Assembly (NCBI GenBank): GCA_018398585.1
Contig: JAGTTD010000001.1
Coordinates: 22,681,438 to 22,745,437 of the forward strand
Reading direction: 5' to 3'
Source of the DNA: Simmondsia chinensis
Lineage: Eukaryota; Streptophyta; Magnoliopsida; Caryophyllales; Simmondsiaceae
DNA: 64,000 nt
Position 1 is the stretch's first letter. Each line of letters starts with the position of its first letter. The position numbers and the translations under genes were made by a program. Positions 33,612-45,374 of the stretch are shown here, in pieces. The notes below the pieces were generated by a model, which was given only the letters and a program-made list of their open reading frames with translations, was not told the origin of the DNA and searched no databases.

Positions 33612-36600
33612 TCAAGGATGTAGGGAAGGAAATTGAGACTTTAAGAAGAACCAATTTTCCCACGAAGCATGCTCCTGACCCAAGTTTTCCCACTGAACCA
33701 GCACCTGCTTAACCTTTACACCCTGCTGATGTATTTCATGACTGGCCAAGATTGCTTCAGGTTTCTGCACCAGAATTCCCTGTAAAGTGGCCTGAAGTGG
33801 AGCTGCTGCAGAAGTGACTCCATCTGAAATGTGTTTCTTAAGCAATGAAACGTGAAAAATTGGATGCACCAAGCTGTCCGGAGGAAGTTCCAGATTGTAA
33901 GATACCCTGCCAATCTTCCCTAAAACCTTGTAAGGACCAAAATAACGAGCACAAAATTGATGTTCGTGCGAATGGCCACTGAGATTTGCCTATGAGGCTG
34001 CAATTTTCGATAAACAAGGTCTCTTACTTCAAAATTCTTGTCAGATCTTTTCTTGTCTGCGAAGTACTTCATCCTAGCTTGAGCAAGCTGAAGATTATCT
34101 TTGAGCTGTCTAACTAACTCTGCCCTTTGACTGAGAAGCTCATTAACACTTCTACATGTGAAACCATACCTTAGTTGATCAAGGGAGAGGGAGGTTCATA
34201 CCCATATAAAGCTTTGAATGGAGTTGTGCCTAAAGAAGAATGTGGATGAGTATTGTACTAATACTCAACAAGGGACAGCCACCTGTGCGAATGCTTGGGA
34301 TGTGAGAATGTCATCCCTCTCAAGTACTGCTCAATACACTGATTCACCCTCTCTGTTTGGCCATCAGATTGTGGGTGATAAGAGGAGATCATAGCTAAAG
34401 TGGTACCCAACAATAGGAAAAATTCACGCAAGAAATTGCTAGTAAACAATCTGTCCCTATCTGATACAATTGATTGTGGCAGTCCATGAAGCTTATAGAT
34501 ACTATCTAAGAAAAACCTTGCTAATTTCTCTATTGAAATTAGATGAGAGAGGCTAATGAAGTGGCCAAACTTGGTAAAGCGATCTACTACTATCCAAATA
34601 ACCTCTCTACCTTCGGACTTGGGCAAACCTTCAAAAAAATCCATACTAATGTTTGTCCAAGCCCCATCAGGTACTGGTAAGGGCTGCAGCAAGCCCTTGT
34701 ATGGAGTATCCTCAACCTTGATTTGCTGACAAACCTCACATTGCTGCATAAACTCCCGAACTTCTTTCTTCAGCCCATTCCAATGGAAGTACTACTTGAT
34801 CCTTTGATAAGTCCCTTCAGTTCCAGAATGCCTTCCCCAAGGAGAATCATGAGAAGCCTCAATGACTTGCTTGCTTAACCCAGCTTCTTCACCAATGTAG
34901 ATCGTTCTTTTAATTCGAATAATTCCCTTGCTGACTGTCACCTCTTAACTAGGATCAGTAGGTTTTGCCTGTGTGAAGCTAGGAATGATATAAGTTTGAG
35001 CAAATGCATCTTGATCATAAGATCTGATCACTTCAGTCATCCACTGTGGTATAACTTGAGAAATTGCAGCACAGGAAGCTTCTGTTTCAACTTCCTCCTG
35101 TCTTCTTGAAAGAGCATCCGCAACAGGATTATCAGCTCCTTTCTTATACTCAATTGTATACTTCAACCCCAACATTTTCATCAATCCCTTCCTTTGAACT
35201 CTTGTAGAGATTCTTTGCTCAAGCAGGTATTTGAGGCTTTTGGGGTCTGTTTTGATTACAAAATGATGACCTTCCAAATAATGCCTCCATTTCTGTACTG
35301 CCAAGAGAATTGCCATGTATTCCTTCTCCTTGGGACCCAATGCTTGGCTGAGATAAGCCAATGATCATCCATTTTGCGAAAGAATTGCTCCAATTCCACT
35401 GCTGCAAGCATCAATTTCTAATGTAAAAGGGAAGTAGAAGTCCGGCATTACCAATACTGGAGCCATAGTCATAGCATGCTTCAACTGCTTAAAAGCTTCC
35501 TTAGTCATTTCATTCCAATTGAAAGCCTCCTTCTTAAGCAGATCTGTTAGTGGCTTTGCAATAATCCCATAACCAGTTATGAATTTGCGATAGTAGCTTG
35601 TTAAACCCAAGAAACCTCTTAGCTGCTTGAGAGATCTTGGTTCTGGCCAATTTTTCATAGCTTGGATCTTGCTTAGGTCTGTAGCTAGCCCATCACCTGA
35701 GATAACATGGCCAAGGTACTCCACCTGTCTCCTAGCAAATGTACATTTAGAGAGCTTGGCAAATAGCTTATGCTATCTCATGGTCTGAAACACCAAATTC
35801 AGATGAGTAAGATGCTCCTGTAGAGTAGAACTGTAGACCAAAATGTCATCAAAGAACACAAGTACAAATTTCCTTAAGTAAGGCTTAAACACAAGGTTCA
35901 TCAAAGCCTGGACTATTGCAGGGGCATTGGACAGTCCAAAAGGCATCACCACGAATTCATAATGCCCTTGATGTGTTCTAAAAGCTATTTTATGTATATC
36001 TTGGTCTTGCACTTTAATCTAATAATAGCCCTGCCTCAGGTCTAGCTTGCTGTAATACCAAGAGCCATGAAGTTCATCAAACATATCGTCTATAATTAGA
36101 ATTGAAAATTTATTTTTAACTGTGAGAGAGTTCATGTGATGATAATCAATGCACATTTGTGAAGATCTATCCTTCTTTTTAACCAAGATTACCGGAGAAG
36201 CAAAAGTGGCTATGGCTGTGTCTTATGAATCTTGTCTTCAATAGGTCCTCAACTTGCTTTTCAATCTCATTCCTTTTTGAATAAGGATACTTATAAGGAT
36301 GAAGATTCGCTGGATTAGAACCTTCCTTCAAAGGAATTGCATGATCAAGCGCCCTTTTCAGAGGTAAGGTCTCTGGCTGCTCAAACAAATCACCATACTC
36401 TTAAAGCAGAAAATCGAAGCCTGTGTTGGAATCTGAAGCAGTGCTGGAGTACAAATTAGTGCTGGAATCTGTTTGGTTGAGTTCTAAAGCAGTAATGATT
36501 GAGTAGAGTTGTCCTCCCCATTGATAAGTTCCCTTCTTAAGAACCTTTTGTAGATTCTTGCCCCTCATCAATTGGAGCTGACCTTGCTCCACAATGCCTT

Positions 36601-38217
36601 GTAACTTGATTTTTTGCCCCTCTCTTTCAAAGGACACAATGACCTGGGAGAAATCAAAGAGTTATGGGACTGAAGGACTTCATCTAATCAACTCCTAAAA
36701 CCATGTCACAACCTCCCAACCTCAAAACTCTGAAATCATACTAAACTTGTGACCTTGCATCTTCCTATTGAATTTCTTACACTTTGTGTGTGTCAAAATT
36801 GAATTCCCATCAGCTACTGTGATAGCCAAAGGGCTAGTCTTGGCAAATCTTGTCCCACAGCTCTTACAACATTGGGATCCATAAAGGTATGTGTGCTCCC
36901 ACTATCAATGAGTATCAATAAGTCTCGTTGCTCAACAACTCCCTTAATTCGAATGTTATTATGCGAGCCACTACTTGTTAAGGCCTTCACAGAAATTTCA
37001 ACCTCATCCTCCTCCTCAGAATCATCCTTATTCTCTTCCTCTTGCTCCCTGAAATCAAGCATCTCATCTTTATCTGTTTCAGAGGCCTCTACTCCAGTGG
37101 TTGCCATGAGATACTTAGGGTCACACTTATGACCAAAGGTACTTCTGATTGCATTTAAAACAAAGCTTATGAGGCCTTCTATCATCAGTATTGCCAGCTC
37201 AACTATTAGGCTGTGTAAATCTTGATGAAGATGATCCATTGGCAACACCTTTCAATTTCTGAGAATCAGGAATTGTCAATACCATTCTCTCAACCTTCCT
37301 TGCCTTTGAATAAGCTTGAGAAAGAGTGGAGGGATTGAATGCCTTAACCATGTTCTTGATTTTAGGCTTAAGTCCACTCACAAAGCTTGACACATAGTAT
37401 GATTCTGGTGGCTCAGGATACACAGTGAGCATCTTGGCTCTCAATCCTTCAAACCTTGTCATGTACCCCTTCACAGATGAGACTTGAGTGACTTTATTGA
37501 AGTTATCCACCATTTCACTCACATCTTCATCCCCATACCTATCACAAAGCTCATTTGTAAACTCAGTTCAGGTGATTTTAGGCCTATTGCGCATCAAATT
37601 GTAATACAAGACCTCCAATTCTCCTTCAAATACACAGCTGCCAACTCAACCTTCTCACGTTCTTTAATGTTGTAGAAACAAAAGTATCTCTCACATTTCT
37701 TTATCCAGGATTGAGGCATTGTACCATCGAAAGGCTCTCGATCCACATGAGGCTATCTAAAGCCATGGCTCCTTGCACTTGATGCACCGTCATTACTGTC
37801 CATAGGAGGAGATCTTGTATCACTGCTGTCCACTGGTGGAGGTCTTGGATCAGGAGGTCTATTCTGCTGAGTTGCAAGCAGAAGTATACCACCACCAGCC
37901 TGTTGTTGCTGCCTCTTCATTTTCTGTTGCAATCCATTAATTTGCTGTGAAAGCTCTTGAGATTGTGATTCAAACCTCTAATTCATATCCTGCCTGAAGG
38001 ATTGCATCATATTCTGCATCATCTGTAGCACCTGATCCATCTGATTTCCTTGATTAACTCCACTATCAATACAAGCAACTACAGCAGCATAAGGAACAGT
38101 GTTATTAGCTGCATTGTTATCTGCATTAGCACGAGTGTTAGGTCCACCAGCCAGAGCAACAGGTCGCCTGTTTCTAGCTAGATTGCCACACAATTCAATC
38201 AATTCAGCACCGAACAA
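33612..38217 (-). pseudogene. Element E gag-pol
   Basis: Gag N-terminus with Asn/Ala-rich and Gln-rich stretches (38217-37850), core at 37522-37200 (VSSFVSGLKPKIKNM). The knuckle is broken by a frame change, and the protease LILIDSGSTHTFMD lies at about 36920-36880. RT at 36388-35773 carries TAG at 36021-36019 in GYY*IKV, the same place as [11 protein letters not shown] is intact. RNase H DACSSGIGAILSQNG ends in a stop at 35365 and resumes. The integrase has MDFFEGLPKSEG, IVSDRDRLF and YHPQSDGQTERV at 34749-34258. The tail at 33872-33612 includes VQWENLGQEHASWENWFFLK, a chromodomain-like end. Multiple stops and frame changes. Confidence 0.88.
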
Positions 38218-38280
38218 GCCTAAACTTCAACAATTCAATCGAATTAAAGTTCAATCAATCCAATCGTATGCAAGCTCAAG

Positions 38281-38292
38281 AATCTAATACCA
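38281..38292 (-). promoter_or_regulatory. Element E degenerate primer-binding site
   Basis: Minus strand TGGTATTAGATT, two bases from the 5' LTR; several mismatches to TGGTATCAGAGC. D has the intact form at the same spacing. Confidence 0.6.
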
Positions 38293-38294
38293 AT

Positions 38295-38657
38295 TGTTAA
38301 GAATCAATATGAATCTTAATCTTAACCTCGGAGAGAGAGAGAAGTAAGATGAGAAGAGAAGTGAAAGAGATGAGAATAGAGAGAGAGAGATAGATGAGAA
38401 AGAGCAATGAAGATATTATTTCATTCATAAAATTATTCTTACACGATAGTCCTTTATTTATACAAATACAATAAAGAACATAGACAATGAATCTAGACTC
38501 TTCATCTTAACTACCAACCAACTTACTAACTAAGAACAACTGCCAAAATTGACTTTAAACAAGACCGACAATGACTAAAGCAAGACTAACAACCACAAAG
38601 GATCTTGAACAACATTTCCCGCCAAGATCAGCTTCTCATTTGAATCCGGACATGACA
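38295..38657 (-). repeat. Element E 5' LTR
   Basis: 363 bp. Minus-strand TATA-like TATAAATAAA near 38462-38453 is the expected promoter of E. Confidence 0.93.
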
Positions 38658-38787
38658 TATGTCTCAACAGAAACAATAGCAACAAGATCAACTAACCCAA
38701 TTTGAGGTAAATTAACCACCGATAATGCCTGTGAACCGCAATTGTACCAAATTAAATCAAATCAACTCGATCAGTTGTCAAATTCAT

Positions 38788-38799
38788 GCTCTGATACCA
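38788..38799 (-). promoter_or_regulatory. Element D primer-binding site
   Basis: Plus strand GCTCTGATACCA, i.e. TGGTATCAGAGC on the minus strand, two bases from D's 5' LTR. Confidence 0.95.
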
Positions 38800-38801
38800 A
38801 T

Positions 38802-39184
38802 TGCTATGAATCAAGAACAATCTTGATTCATAACCTAGGATAGAATAGAGTTTAGATGAGAAGAGAAGTGAAGGAGATGAGAAATAGAGAAAGAATTGGA
38901 GATGAGAGCGAGAAAAATATCATTTCTTATCATTCATAAATCAAACTTACAAGAGCTCAAGCTATTTATACAAACTAGGATTAAAAGAGATACATTGCAT
39001 CAAGACTAACTAACAAACCGACTTACTAAGCTCAGCCGCCGAAATGGACTAACATATTGACTTAAACCACTAAGGACCATAACCGAATGAATCAAACTGA
39101 TTTAACTAACTTTCCCACTGCTAGAACTTGATCACTCTTGACTTACAACCTTGAATTAAGCTCCAATCAACTCCAATCATAACA
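38802..39184 (-). repeat. Element D 5' LTR
   Basis: 383 bp with minus-strand TATA at 38970-38963. The promoter is now separated from D gag by the 5.4-kb element E. Confidence 0.93.
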
Positions 39185-39189
39185 ATATG

Positions 39190-41116
39190 GAAGGGACGCA
39201 GGCCTAATATGGCCCACATTAGGGTATGGGGATGCCCGACATATGTCAATAGATTAGAGTCAGATAAGCTTGGAGCTATATCTGACAAATGTAGGTTTAT
39301 AGGATATCCTAAGGAAACAAGAGGATATTACTTCTACCATCCAACTGACCAGGAAGTGTTTGTGGCTAGGATGGGTGTCTTCTTGGAGAAAGAGTTCTTA
39401 TAATAATGCACACATGGAAGCAAGATAGAACTCGATGAAATTCAAGTAACCCAAGAACCTACAATGGGTTAGGTACAAGAGTTGGAACTTGAACCCGAAG
39501 TACACAAGTCTTTGAGAAAGTCCAATAGGGTACCACGTCAACCTGAAAGGAACCATGGCATGATAGTACAAGATGATGAAATAGATGTGGTCGATCATGA
39601 AGATGATGGCAATATAGGGTTCTGACTCTAAGAAGTGGCTAGATGCCTTAGAATTCAAAATGGAATCCATGAGGGATAACAAAGTATGAACTTTGATTGA
39701 ACCCTCACTGGACATTAAACCCATTGGGTGTAAGTGGGTTTTCAAGAAGAAAAGAGGAGCAGACGGCCAAATAGAAACCTACAAGGCTCGTCTTGTTGCT
39801 AAGGGGTATCGTCAAAGACAAGGGGTTGACTATGATGAAACATTTTCCCCTGTAGCAATGCCCAAGTCCATTCGGATTATGCTTGCAATTGCTGCATACT
39901 ACGATTATAAAATTTGGCAAATGGATGTCAAAATGGCTTTTATAGGCTTTACCACACCTGATAATCATCCTAAAGTATGCAAGCTTCAAAAGTCCATATA
40001 TGGACTAAAGCAAGCTTCGAGGAGTTGGAATATTCGCTTTAATAAGACTATTGAAAGGTTTGATTTTCTTAGAAGCGAAGAAGTACCCTGTGTGTACAAA
40101 AGGATAAGTGGGAGCACTGTCACATTCTTGGTATTATATGTAGATGACATTCTCCTTATAGGAAATGACATACCTACACTTCAAAATGTGAAGGTTTGGC
40201 TATCTAATAGTTTCTCCATGAAGGATTTGGGAGAAGCATCCTATATTTTAGGAATAAAACTCTATAGAGATAGAACAAGAAGGATGCTCGGATTGTCTCA
40301 ATCCACGTACATAGATACCATACTTAAAAGGTATAGCATGGAAAATTCCAAGAAAGGTTTCCTACCCCTAGGAACGGGAATTGTTCTCAGTCATGAGGAT
40401 TGTCCCCATACCATTGAAGAAAGAGAGCGCATGAGCAAGATTCCCTATGCATCTGCAGTGGGAGCCATCATTATACCATGACATGTACGAGACTTAGTGT
40501 GGCTTATGCACTTAGAGTGACAAGCAGATATCAGGTTGACCCTGGTGAGGCTCATTGGAAAGTGGTCAAGACCATACTTAAGTATTTAAGAAATACTAAA
40601 GGCCAATTGTTGGTGTTTAGAGATTCTAAATTAAAGGTTGAAGGCTTCACAGATGCTAGCTTTCAATCAGATAAAGATGATAGCAAATCAACCTTAGGGT
40701 AAGTTCTTACCTTAAATGGTGGAGCTATTAGTTGGAAAAGTTCCAAACAAGGTACGGTTGCAGATTCAGTAATAAAGGCTGAGTACATAGCAGCTAGCGA
40801 GGCTGCTAAGGAAGCAGTTTGGATAAAAACGTTCATCACAGAGTTAGGAGTGGTTCCTTCAATTGAGGGGCCTATACCCCTATTTTGTGATAACACATGT
40901 GCCATGGCTCAGTCTAAGGAACCAAGATCACATCATAAGTCCAAACATGTCTTGCGTCGCTTCCACCTCATTCGAGAGATTGTTGATAGTGGAGATGTAA
41001 GAATAATGAAGGTGGATGGAAAGAAAAATATAGCAGATCCCTTTACTAAAGCATTAGGATCAAAGGAGTTTGATCAACACAAGTATAGATTAGGTGTAAG
41101 ACACATGTCTATATAG
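39190..41116 (+). pseudogene. Element X integrase end, reverse transcriptase and RNase H
   Basis: Continues X's polyprotein after D. WKGRRPNMAHIRVWGCPTY and FIGYPKETRGYYFYHP end the integrase. RT starts GCKWVFKKKRGADGQIETYK (about 39730) and keeps QMDVKMAF, LYVDDILLIGND (catalytic DD intact) and KSIYGLKQASRSWN. About a dozen residues are missing between KMAF and the following FTTPDNHPKVCKLQ. RNase H has FTDASFQSD, SVIKAEYIAASEA and LFCDNTCAM. Stops interrupt at about 40479 and 40700. The end KALGSKEFDQHKYRLGV is typical of copia. Confidence 0.9.
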
Positions 41117-41125
41117 CTCTAAAGT

Positions 41126-41138
41126 GCAGGTAGGAGAT
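41126..41138 (+). promoter_or_regulatory. Element X polypurine tract
   Basis: 'gcaggtaggagat' directly before the 3' LTR. Confidence 0.8.
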
Positions 41139-41366
41139 TGAAAGAATTACATGCCCTTTGGTGCCAACCTCGTAGGATTTGGAGTCGAGTTTTGTCCTAT
41201 AAATTTGTGATTTTGGATAATTTAATGGATATTTTGTTTCAATGGCGTTGTGTTCTTTATCATGTTTACTTTATTATTGCTTCATTGTTACATTAACATG
41301 GTAAAGCCTAAAGGATAATGTAATGGGATTGGAATTGTGATGTTAGTCACAATAATGAGAGCCAAT

Positions 41367-42116
41367 TGTCATGGGATGACTCTTGACACTTTTTTTCAAG
41401 CCCCATGTGCCACTTAATTTCACTCCGAGTGTTCCTTGCTAAGTCAGGCAACCCCCACGCGCAAGACACACTTTATGTAAATATTAAGGCAGCAAAAGGA
41501 ATTATGGAAGAGTAGAGGAAAATTATGAACACACGCAAGTATTTTGGCACTTGGAACAATTAGAGAGAGAGTTTGGATGAATGGGTTTGATCATCCTTGG
41601 AAAATGCCTTGCCATCTTATTTATAGACAATGAAATAATACACCCCTTTACATGAATAAACAAGTCCCTAACTAATATGCATGCATGACACGGTTGGGAA
41701 ACACCCCTTTATGCAAACCGTGTACATGCGTCCCCTTCTAAGTACATTGAATGAATCCTACCCATATACATGCACCCACATAAACCGTGTGTCATGCTAG
41801 GGACACGCCTCTATCCATAGGGACGCGCCTCTATATGCCCACCCGTGCCTATGCGCATGTACTTACAAGAATTTCGCTCCTATATGGAAGGGACATGTCC
41901 TCCCCATGAGGACCGTGTACAATGAACCGTGTGAGGGTCCAAGGGACACGTCCTTTAGCATCGAGGGACATGTCTCTTCATACATACATGAACTTAAACC
42001 CAAAATTACACTCATGAATGCTCCGGAAGGTTCGAACACGTCCTAGGCCTTTCTAGAGCATCCTTAAGACAAAGCATACTTAAGTAAAAATCTACTAAAA
42101 TAGGCGGAGGGTGACA
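41367..42116 (-). mobile_element. Solo LTR F (750 bp)
   Basis: Inserted in X's 3' LTR; absent from X's 5' LTR and from the solo X LTR. Ends TGTCATGG...GGGTGACA. Flanking direct repeat CAAT, four bases, or five with one mismatch. On the minus strand it has a TATA box (TATAAATAAG) and no internal region. Family unassigned. Confidence 0.75.
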
Positions 42117-43111
42117 CAATGCCCTGATAACATTGTTCTTAAATGTTCTTGGTCTTAGGATCCCTGAGAATGGGCATTGGTGGATCCAGATAGACTAACA
42201 CACAGTGTGACCAACTTTATTTGATAGAGAGCAGTTGATCTCGTGATTGCTCATGTGGAGACACCAAGGTACATGTGTGGGTGCATATAGAAGATATGTC
42301 CAATTGACAAACCCACTTGAGAACACCTACATGGATTTACCAAACCAAACTCTCAATAGGTAGTTCATAGGGTGGTGATTGTGTAAGCAGGTTCCTTTGA
42401 CCTAAGTTCACCATAGTGTCTTAAGAGCAACTCACTATACTTTGACTCTAGGCTTCTTGCTAGGGCTTGTAGAATTGAGATTGGGTATAGTCAAGTACTC
42501 ATGGAGTCAGTGAGTGAAGCTTGAGGGATCTATCACTCTTAGTGGTAGGAGAGATGCTCTATGAATCATCATACATACAAACTCTCGAAGTACTTGGCCA
42601 AGGCAGATGGATAATAAGAGAAGAATCTCTTGATTGGTCCTAACAGAGTGATTGTGATGGTATAGTGGAAACCTATTATGGATTTGACAGTCATCCATAC
42701 CCTAGGGATACCCGGAGCATATTGTGATGGAGGGAATGATCTTGCATGAAAATTGCAATCCAACAGGTTCTAAAATGGCACTAGTTCATTCATGTCATCC
42801 GGTCGTCGGGATGCCTTGCTAGAGGCCAACTTTGATTAGTGGATCCTCGTGACGTATGATGTCGTTTGAGCAATTTATTCAAAGGAGTTTGACCAGGTGC
42901 CTTCGATTAGATATTTCTCTAGTCATATATCCACTACTGGCTTGACATTGAACCTACGGGTCTTGCACATACAACGAGATCAACGTAATCAAGTGGAGTT
43001 GTTATTTAAGTTAGAATAAATAAAAGGATAAAGAATATTAACTCTACATGGGATGAATTTAAGGTAGTCTTGCCAGCACATGATTATGTTTAAATCATTT
43101 AAAGGAAAAAT

Positions 43112-43285
43112 GAATGACTGTAATTGGAATATAAAATGCAAAAGATAAACGAGTAGGTGGTGGAAAAATGAATGATTTCAATTGGAATATAAAATGCAAA
43201 AGATAAACTAGTAGGTGGTGGAAAAATGAACGATTGCAACTGGAATATAAAATGCAAAAGATAAACAAGTAGGTGGTGGAAAATT
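43112..43285 (+). repeat. 58-bp minisatellite, three copies, in X 3' LTR
   Basis: Units start at 43112, 43170 and 43228, each 'gaatga...attggaatataaaatgc'. One unit occurs in X's 5' LTR (about 24050-24110) and two in the solo X LTR (about 57640-57770, minus). Confidence 0.88.
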
Positions 43286-43740
43286 GAATAATTGCAATTG
43301 CTACATATAAGTTTCTTGCCTATTTATAGCTTTAGGATTGGTGATGTTTTTAATGAAGAATGAAAAATATATATAAAAAAAGAGAAAATTTTATTTTTCA
43401 TTATAAAATATTTTTAGTTAAATAATTTTTAAAGCTTGAAATTAAGATTGAATTTTAAGGGAATTATTTTTGAAATATTTCCCAACTATAATCCTCTCGT
43501 TGCCAAGATTTAAGGTGTTAGATCAGTTACGTTTATTCGTTGGTGCATTCACCTGTAGAGGTTTCATACGTTCGAAACTCTTCATCCTCAATTCAAGGCT
43601 TGTTCTACTAGGTTTCATTCTAGACCTACTTTTATTTAATATAATTATACGTGAATTGATCTATACAGGGAGTGAAATTTTTTTTATTTTCGCTGTATTT
43701 TATACTATAAAGTGTTTAAAACTCTAATTCGTTCCATACA

Positions 43741-45374
43741 CCACACACTAGACTGGATCAAAAATACAGGGAAGGGGAGGAGTGTAATGCACATTCAATC
43801 GGTAAGCGGTGGGATTTACCCAAACAACAAACTTAGCTAGAGACCAAAGAACAAGAACTAGTAAAAATTTTATGATAACATTCCATATTTAAAGTAGGAT
43901 GACCTAGGTGTCCTAAGTGATGGTGCCAGAGCTCCCGAGAGCGCTTGTGGGAAACCAGATTCGTCGGGGGAGACGGATCCAGGAAGGTTGTTTAGAGGAA
44001 ATAGTGAGGGCAAGAGATGGAATTGTGACTATTGTGGTTGAAAATCTATCACAAAAGAGGGGCCTGCCAGAGTATACCACTAGTATTTTGGAAAGGGTCA
44101 CCTATGGCTCGACCAGTATTGGAGTGCAGTTCTTGTCCATTGATTTTTGATGCACTCAACCCTAGTTGCTTCTATTGATGCTTCCCCCCCAAATGACCCC
44201 CTCAATCTTCACCAGGTCATTAAGGCAGCCTCGGTTCCCTCTACTACACCCCCTTTAGCCATTGTTGGATCCTTGAGTCTCTACACATATGGGAATTAAA
44301 GCATGACTCCAGTTAGAGGAAGAGCGGCCCTACTAAGGATTAAGGGAACCCTCTTCATGTAACATATTTGCTTTTAGTTCATCAAAAAAGGGAGTGGGAG
44401 AAGTATTTCAGGTGAGGGTGGAAAAAGCAGCATATTCAATGGGGTGACATAGATAGCATAGTGAACTAGTTCTCTATTTGAAATTAAGGAATTAATGGCA
44501 GCTAGGTCATTGGCAATGGATTTAAACTCAAAAAGGTATGTTCCATAGTTTTTCCATCTTTGCAAGGTTTGTAAGTTGAGTTCTCAATTCAAATTCTTTG
44601 GTTAGTGAATGATCACGAAATCGCCTGGCTAGGGCATCCCACCTAGCATTTAAGATGAGATGTTGAACAATATTGTTAACTAGGGGTTGGGAGAGAGCTG
44701 TAGCAATAAAAGAACAAAGGCTCTAGTAAGTCCTAAAATAATTGAGGTTCTTGAGATTAGGGGTAGAGGATCCAACCATGATGAGTTAGGTATGTGAGAG
44801 GAAAAGTATAGGTGCCATCTATGTATCCCAATGATAGACGAGAAACTTGAAGCATATCGAGTTGTTCTTTCCAAGTCGAGTAGTAAGCAATATTTTCTAA
44901 TTTAATGTTGAAAATGGTAGAAATAATAGAAAGTGGGAGAAGAAGAGGGGAGTAAATAGTATTAATATTAGGGTTTATTGATTGATGAAAGGTGGACTGG
45001 GGAGACGGGACTGCAGCAGCGGCAAAGCCAGGTTGCACCGCTTCCCCACTAGACGCAGTGGTTGCAGTCAAAATGCCGACCGTGGGAGGCAAATGGGAGA
45101 GTGACCTAGGAATACAAGAGATGAGAGATTGAGCAATTAGTGGCCTCACGGGGGCTAAGGACGAAGCAGAGATGCTGACATCGGCATCTGTTAGATCATG
45201 GAGGAATGAACCCACCCAACAATGATGAACGAAAAATATGTGGCTAAAGTTTCGACTGGAAGTCCCAAAAGCAATAGCAATGGAACCAATACGGGAGAAA
45301 TCAGTCACCCTGGAGGGTAGGATCACCGATAACAAACTTGGGGGAGCACTGGCACTAAAAGGTCTGGGCTCCAA
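43741..45374 (-). pseudogene. Element Y (copia) gag and GAG-pre-integrase
   Basis: Minus-strand 5' part of element Y. From right to left: an Ala/Ser/Pro-rich N-terminus, the gag core with LENIAYYSTWKEQLDML and LGYIDGTYTFP (about 44880-44790), and gag helices (FEFKSIANDLAAINSLISN) near 44.5 kb. A GAG-pre-integrase block (HLGHLGHPTLNM, then GKSHRLPIE) lies near 43.9-43.8 kb. Several stops. The protease is not clearly readable. It joins the integrase at 22817 once X is removed. The upstream flank is replaced by W's LTR at 45375. Confidence 0.8.

Larger units (their letters stand above)
33220..38657 (-). mobile_element. Element E: Ty3/gypsy chromovirus (minus), inside D
   Basis: 5438 bp with perfect TSD TATGT (33215-33219, 38658-38662). 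LTRs of 364 and 363 bp, TGTTAAGAATC...GGACATGACA. Full gag-pol-chromodomain order. Related in sequence to D, in the same orientation. It sits 20 bp upstream of D's gag ATG, cutting D's gene from its promoter LTR. Confidence 0.93.
28202..39184 (-). mobile_element. Element D: Ty3/gypsy chromovirus (minus), interrupted by E
   Basis: Perfect TSD ATATG (28197-28201, 39185-39189). 383-bp LTRs TGTTATGA...TCATAACA. PBS GCTCTGATACCA on the plus strand at 38788-38799 and PPT at 28585-28598 give minus orientation. Without E the element is about 5.5 kb, with gag-protease-RT-RNase H-integrase-chromodomain order. It lies in X's integrase coding region. Confidence 0.93.
22818..43740 (+). mobile_element. Element X: Ty1/copia retrotransposon hosting D, E and F
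   Basis: TSD CCACA at 22813-22817 and 43741-43745, perfect. LTRs TGAAAGAATTA...CTACA, PBS, leader, gag, protease, integrase, RT, RNase H, PPT. Domain order with integrase before RT is diagnostic of copia. Removing D (28202-39184 with one ATATG) restores a continuous reading across KTPYEI|WKGRRP. It sits in the integrase region of element Y, opposite in strand. Stops and an altered protease active site show it is dead. Confidence 0.93.
41139..43740 (+). repeat. Element X 3' LTR, containing solo LTR F
   Basis: TGAAAGAATTAC to GTTCCATACA. Longer than the 5' copy because of the 750-bp insertion F and extra copies of a 58-bp unit. Followed by the second CCACA. Confidence 0.92.

Noticed and set aside
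1665..38799. Strings resembling tRNA 3' ends (TGGTATCAGAGC and its complement)
   Set aside because: All lie next to LTR ends at fixed spacing and no cloverleaf follows; they are primer-binding sites, not tRNA genes.
28202..39184. Reading D and E as one element with a duplicated gag-pol
   Set aside because: E has its own LTR pair, PBS, PPT and a perfect TATGT TSD, so it is a separate nested insertion.
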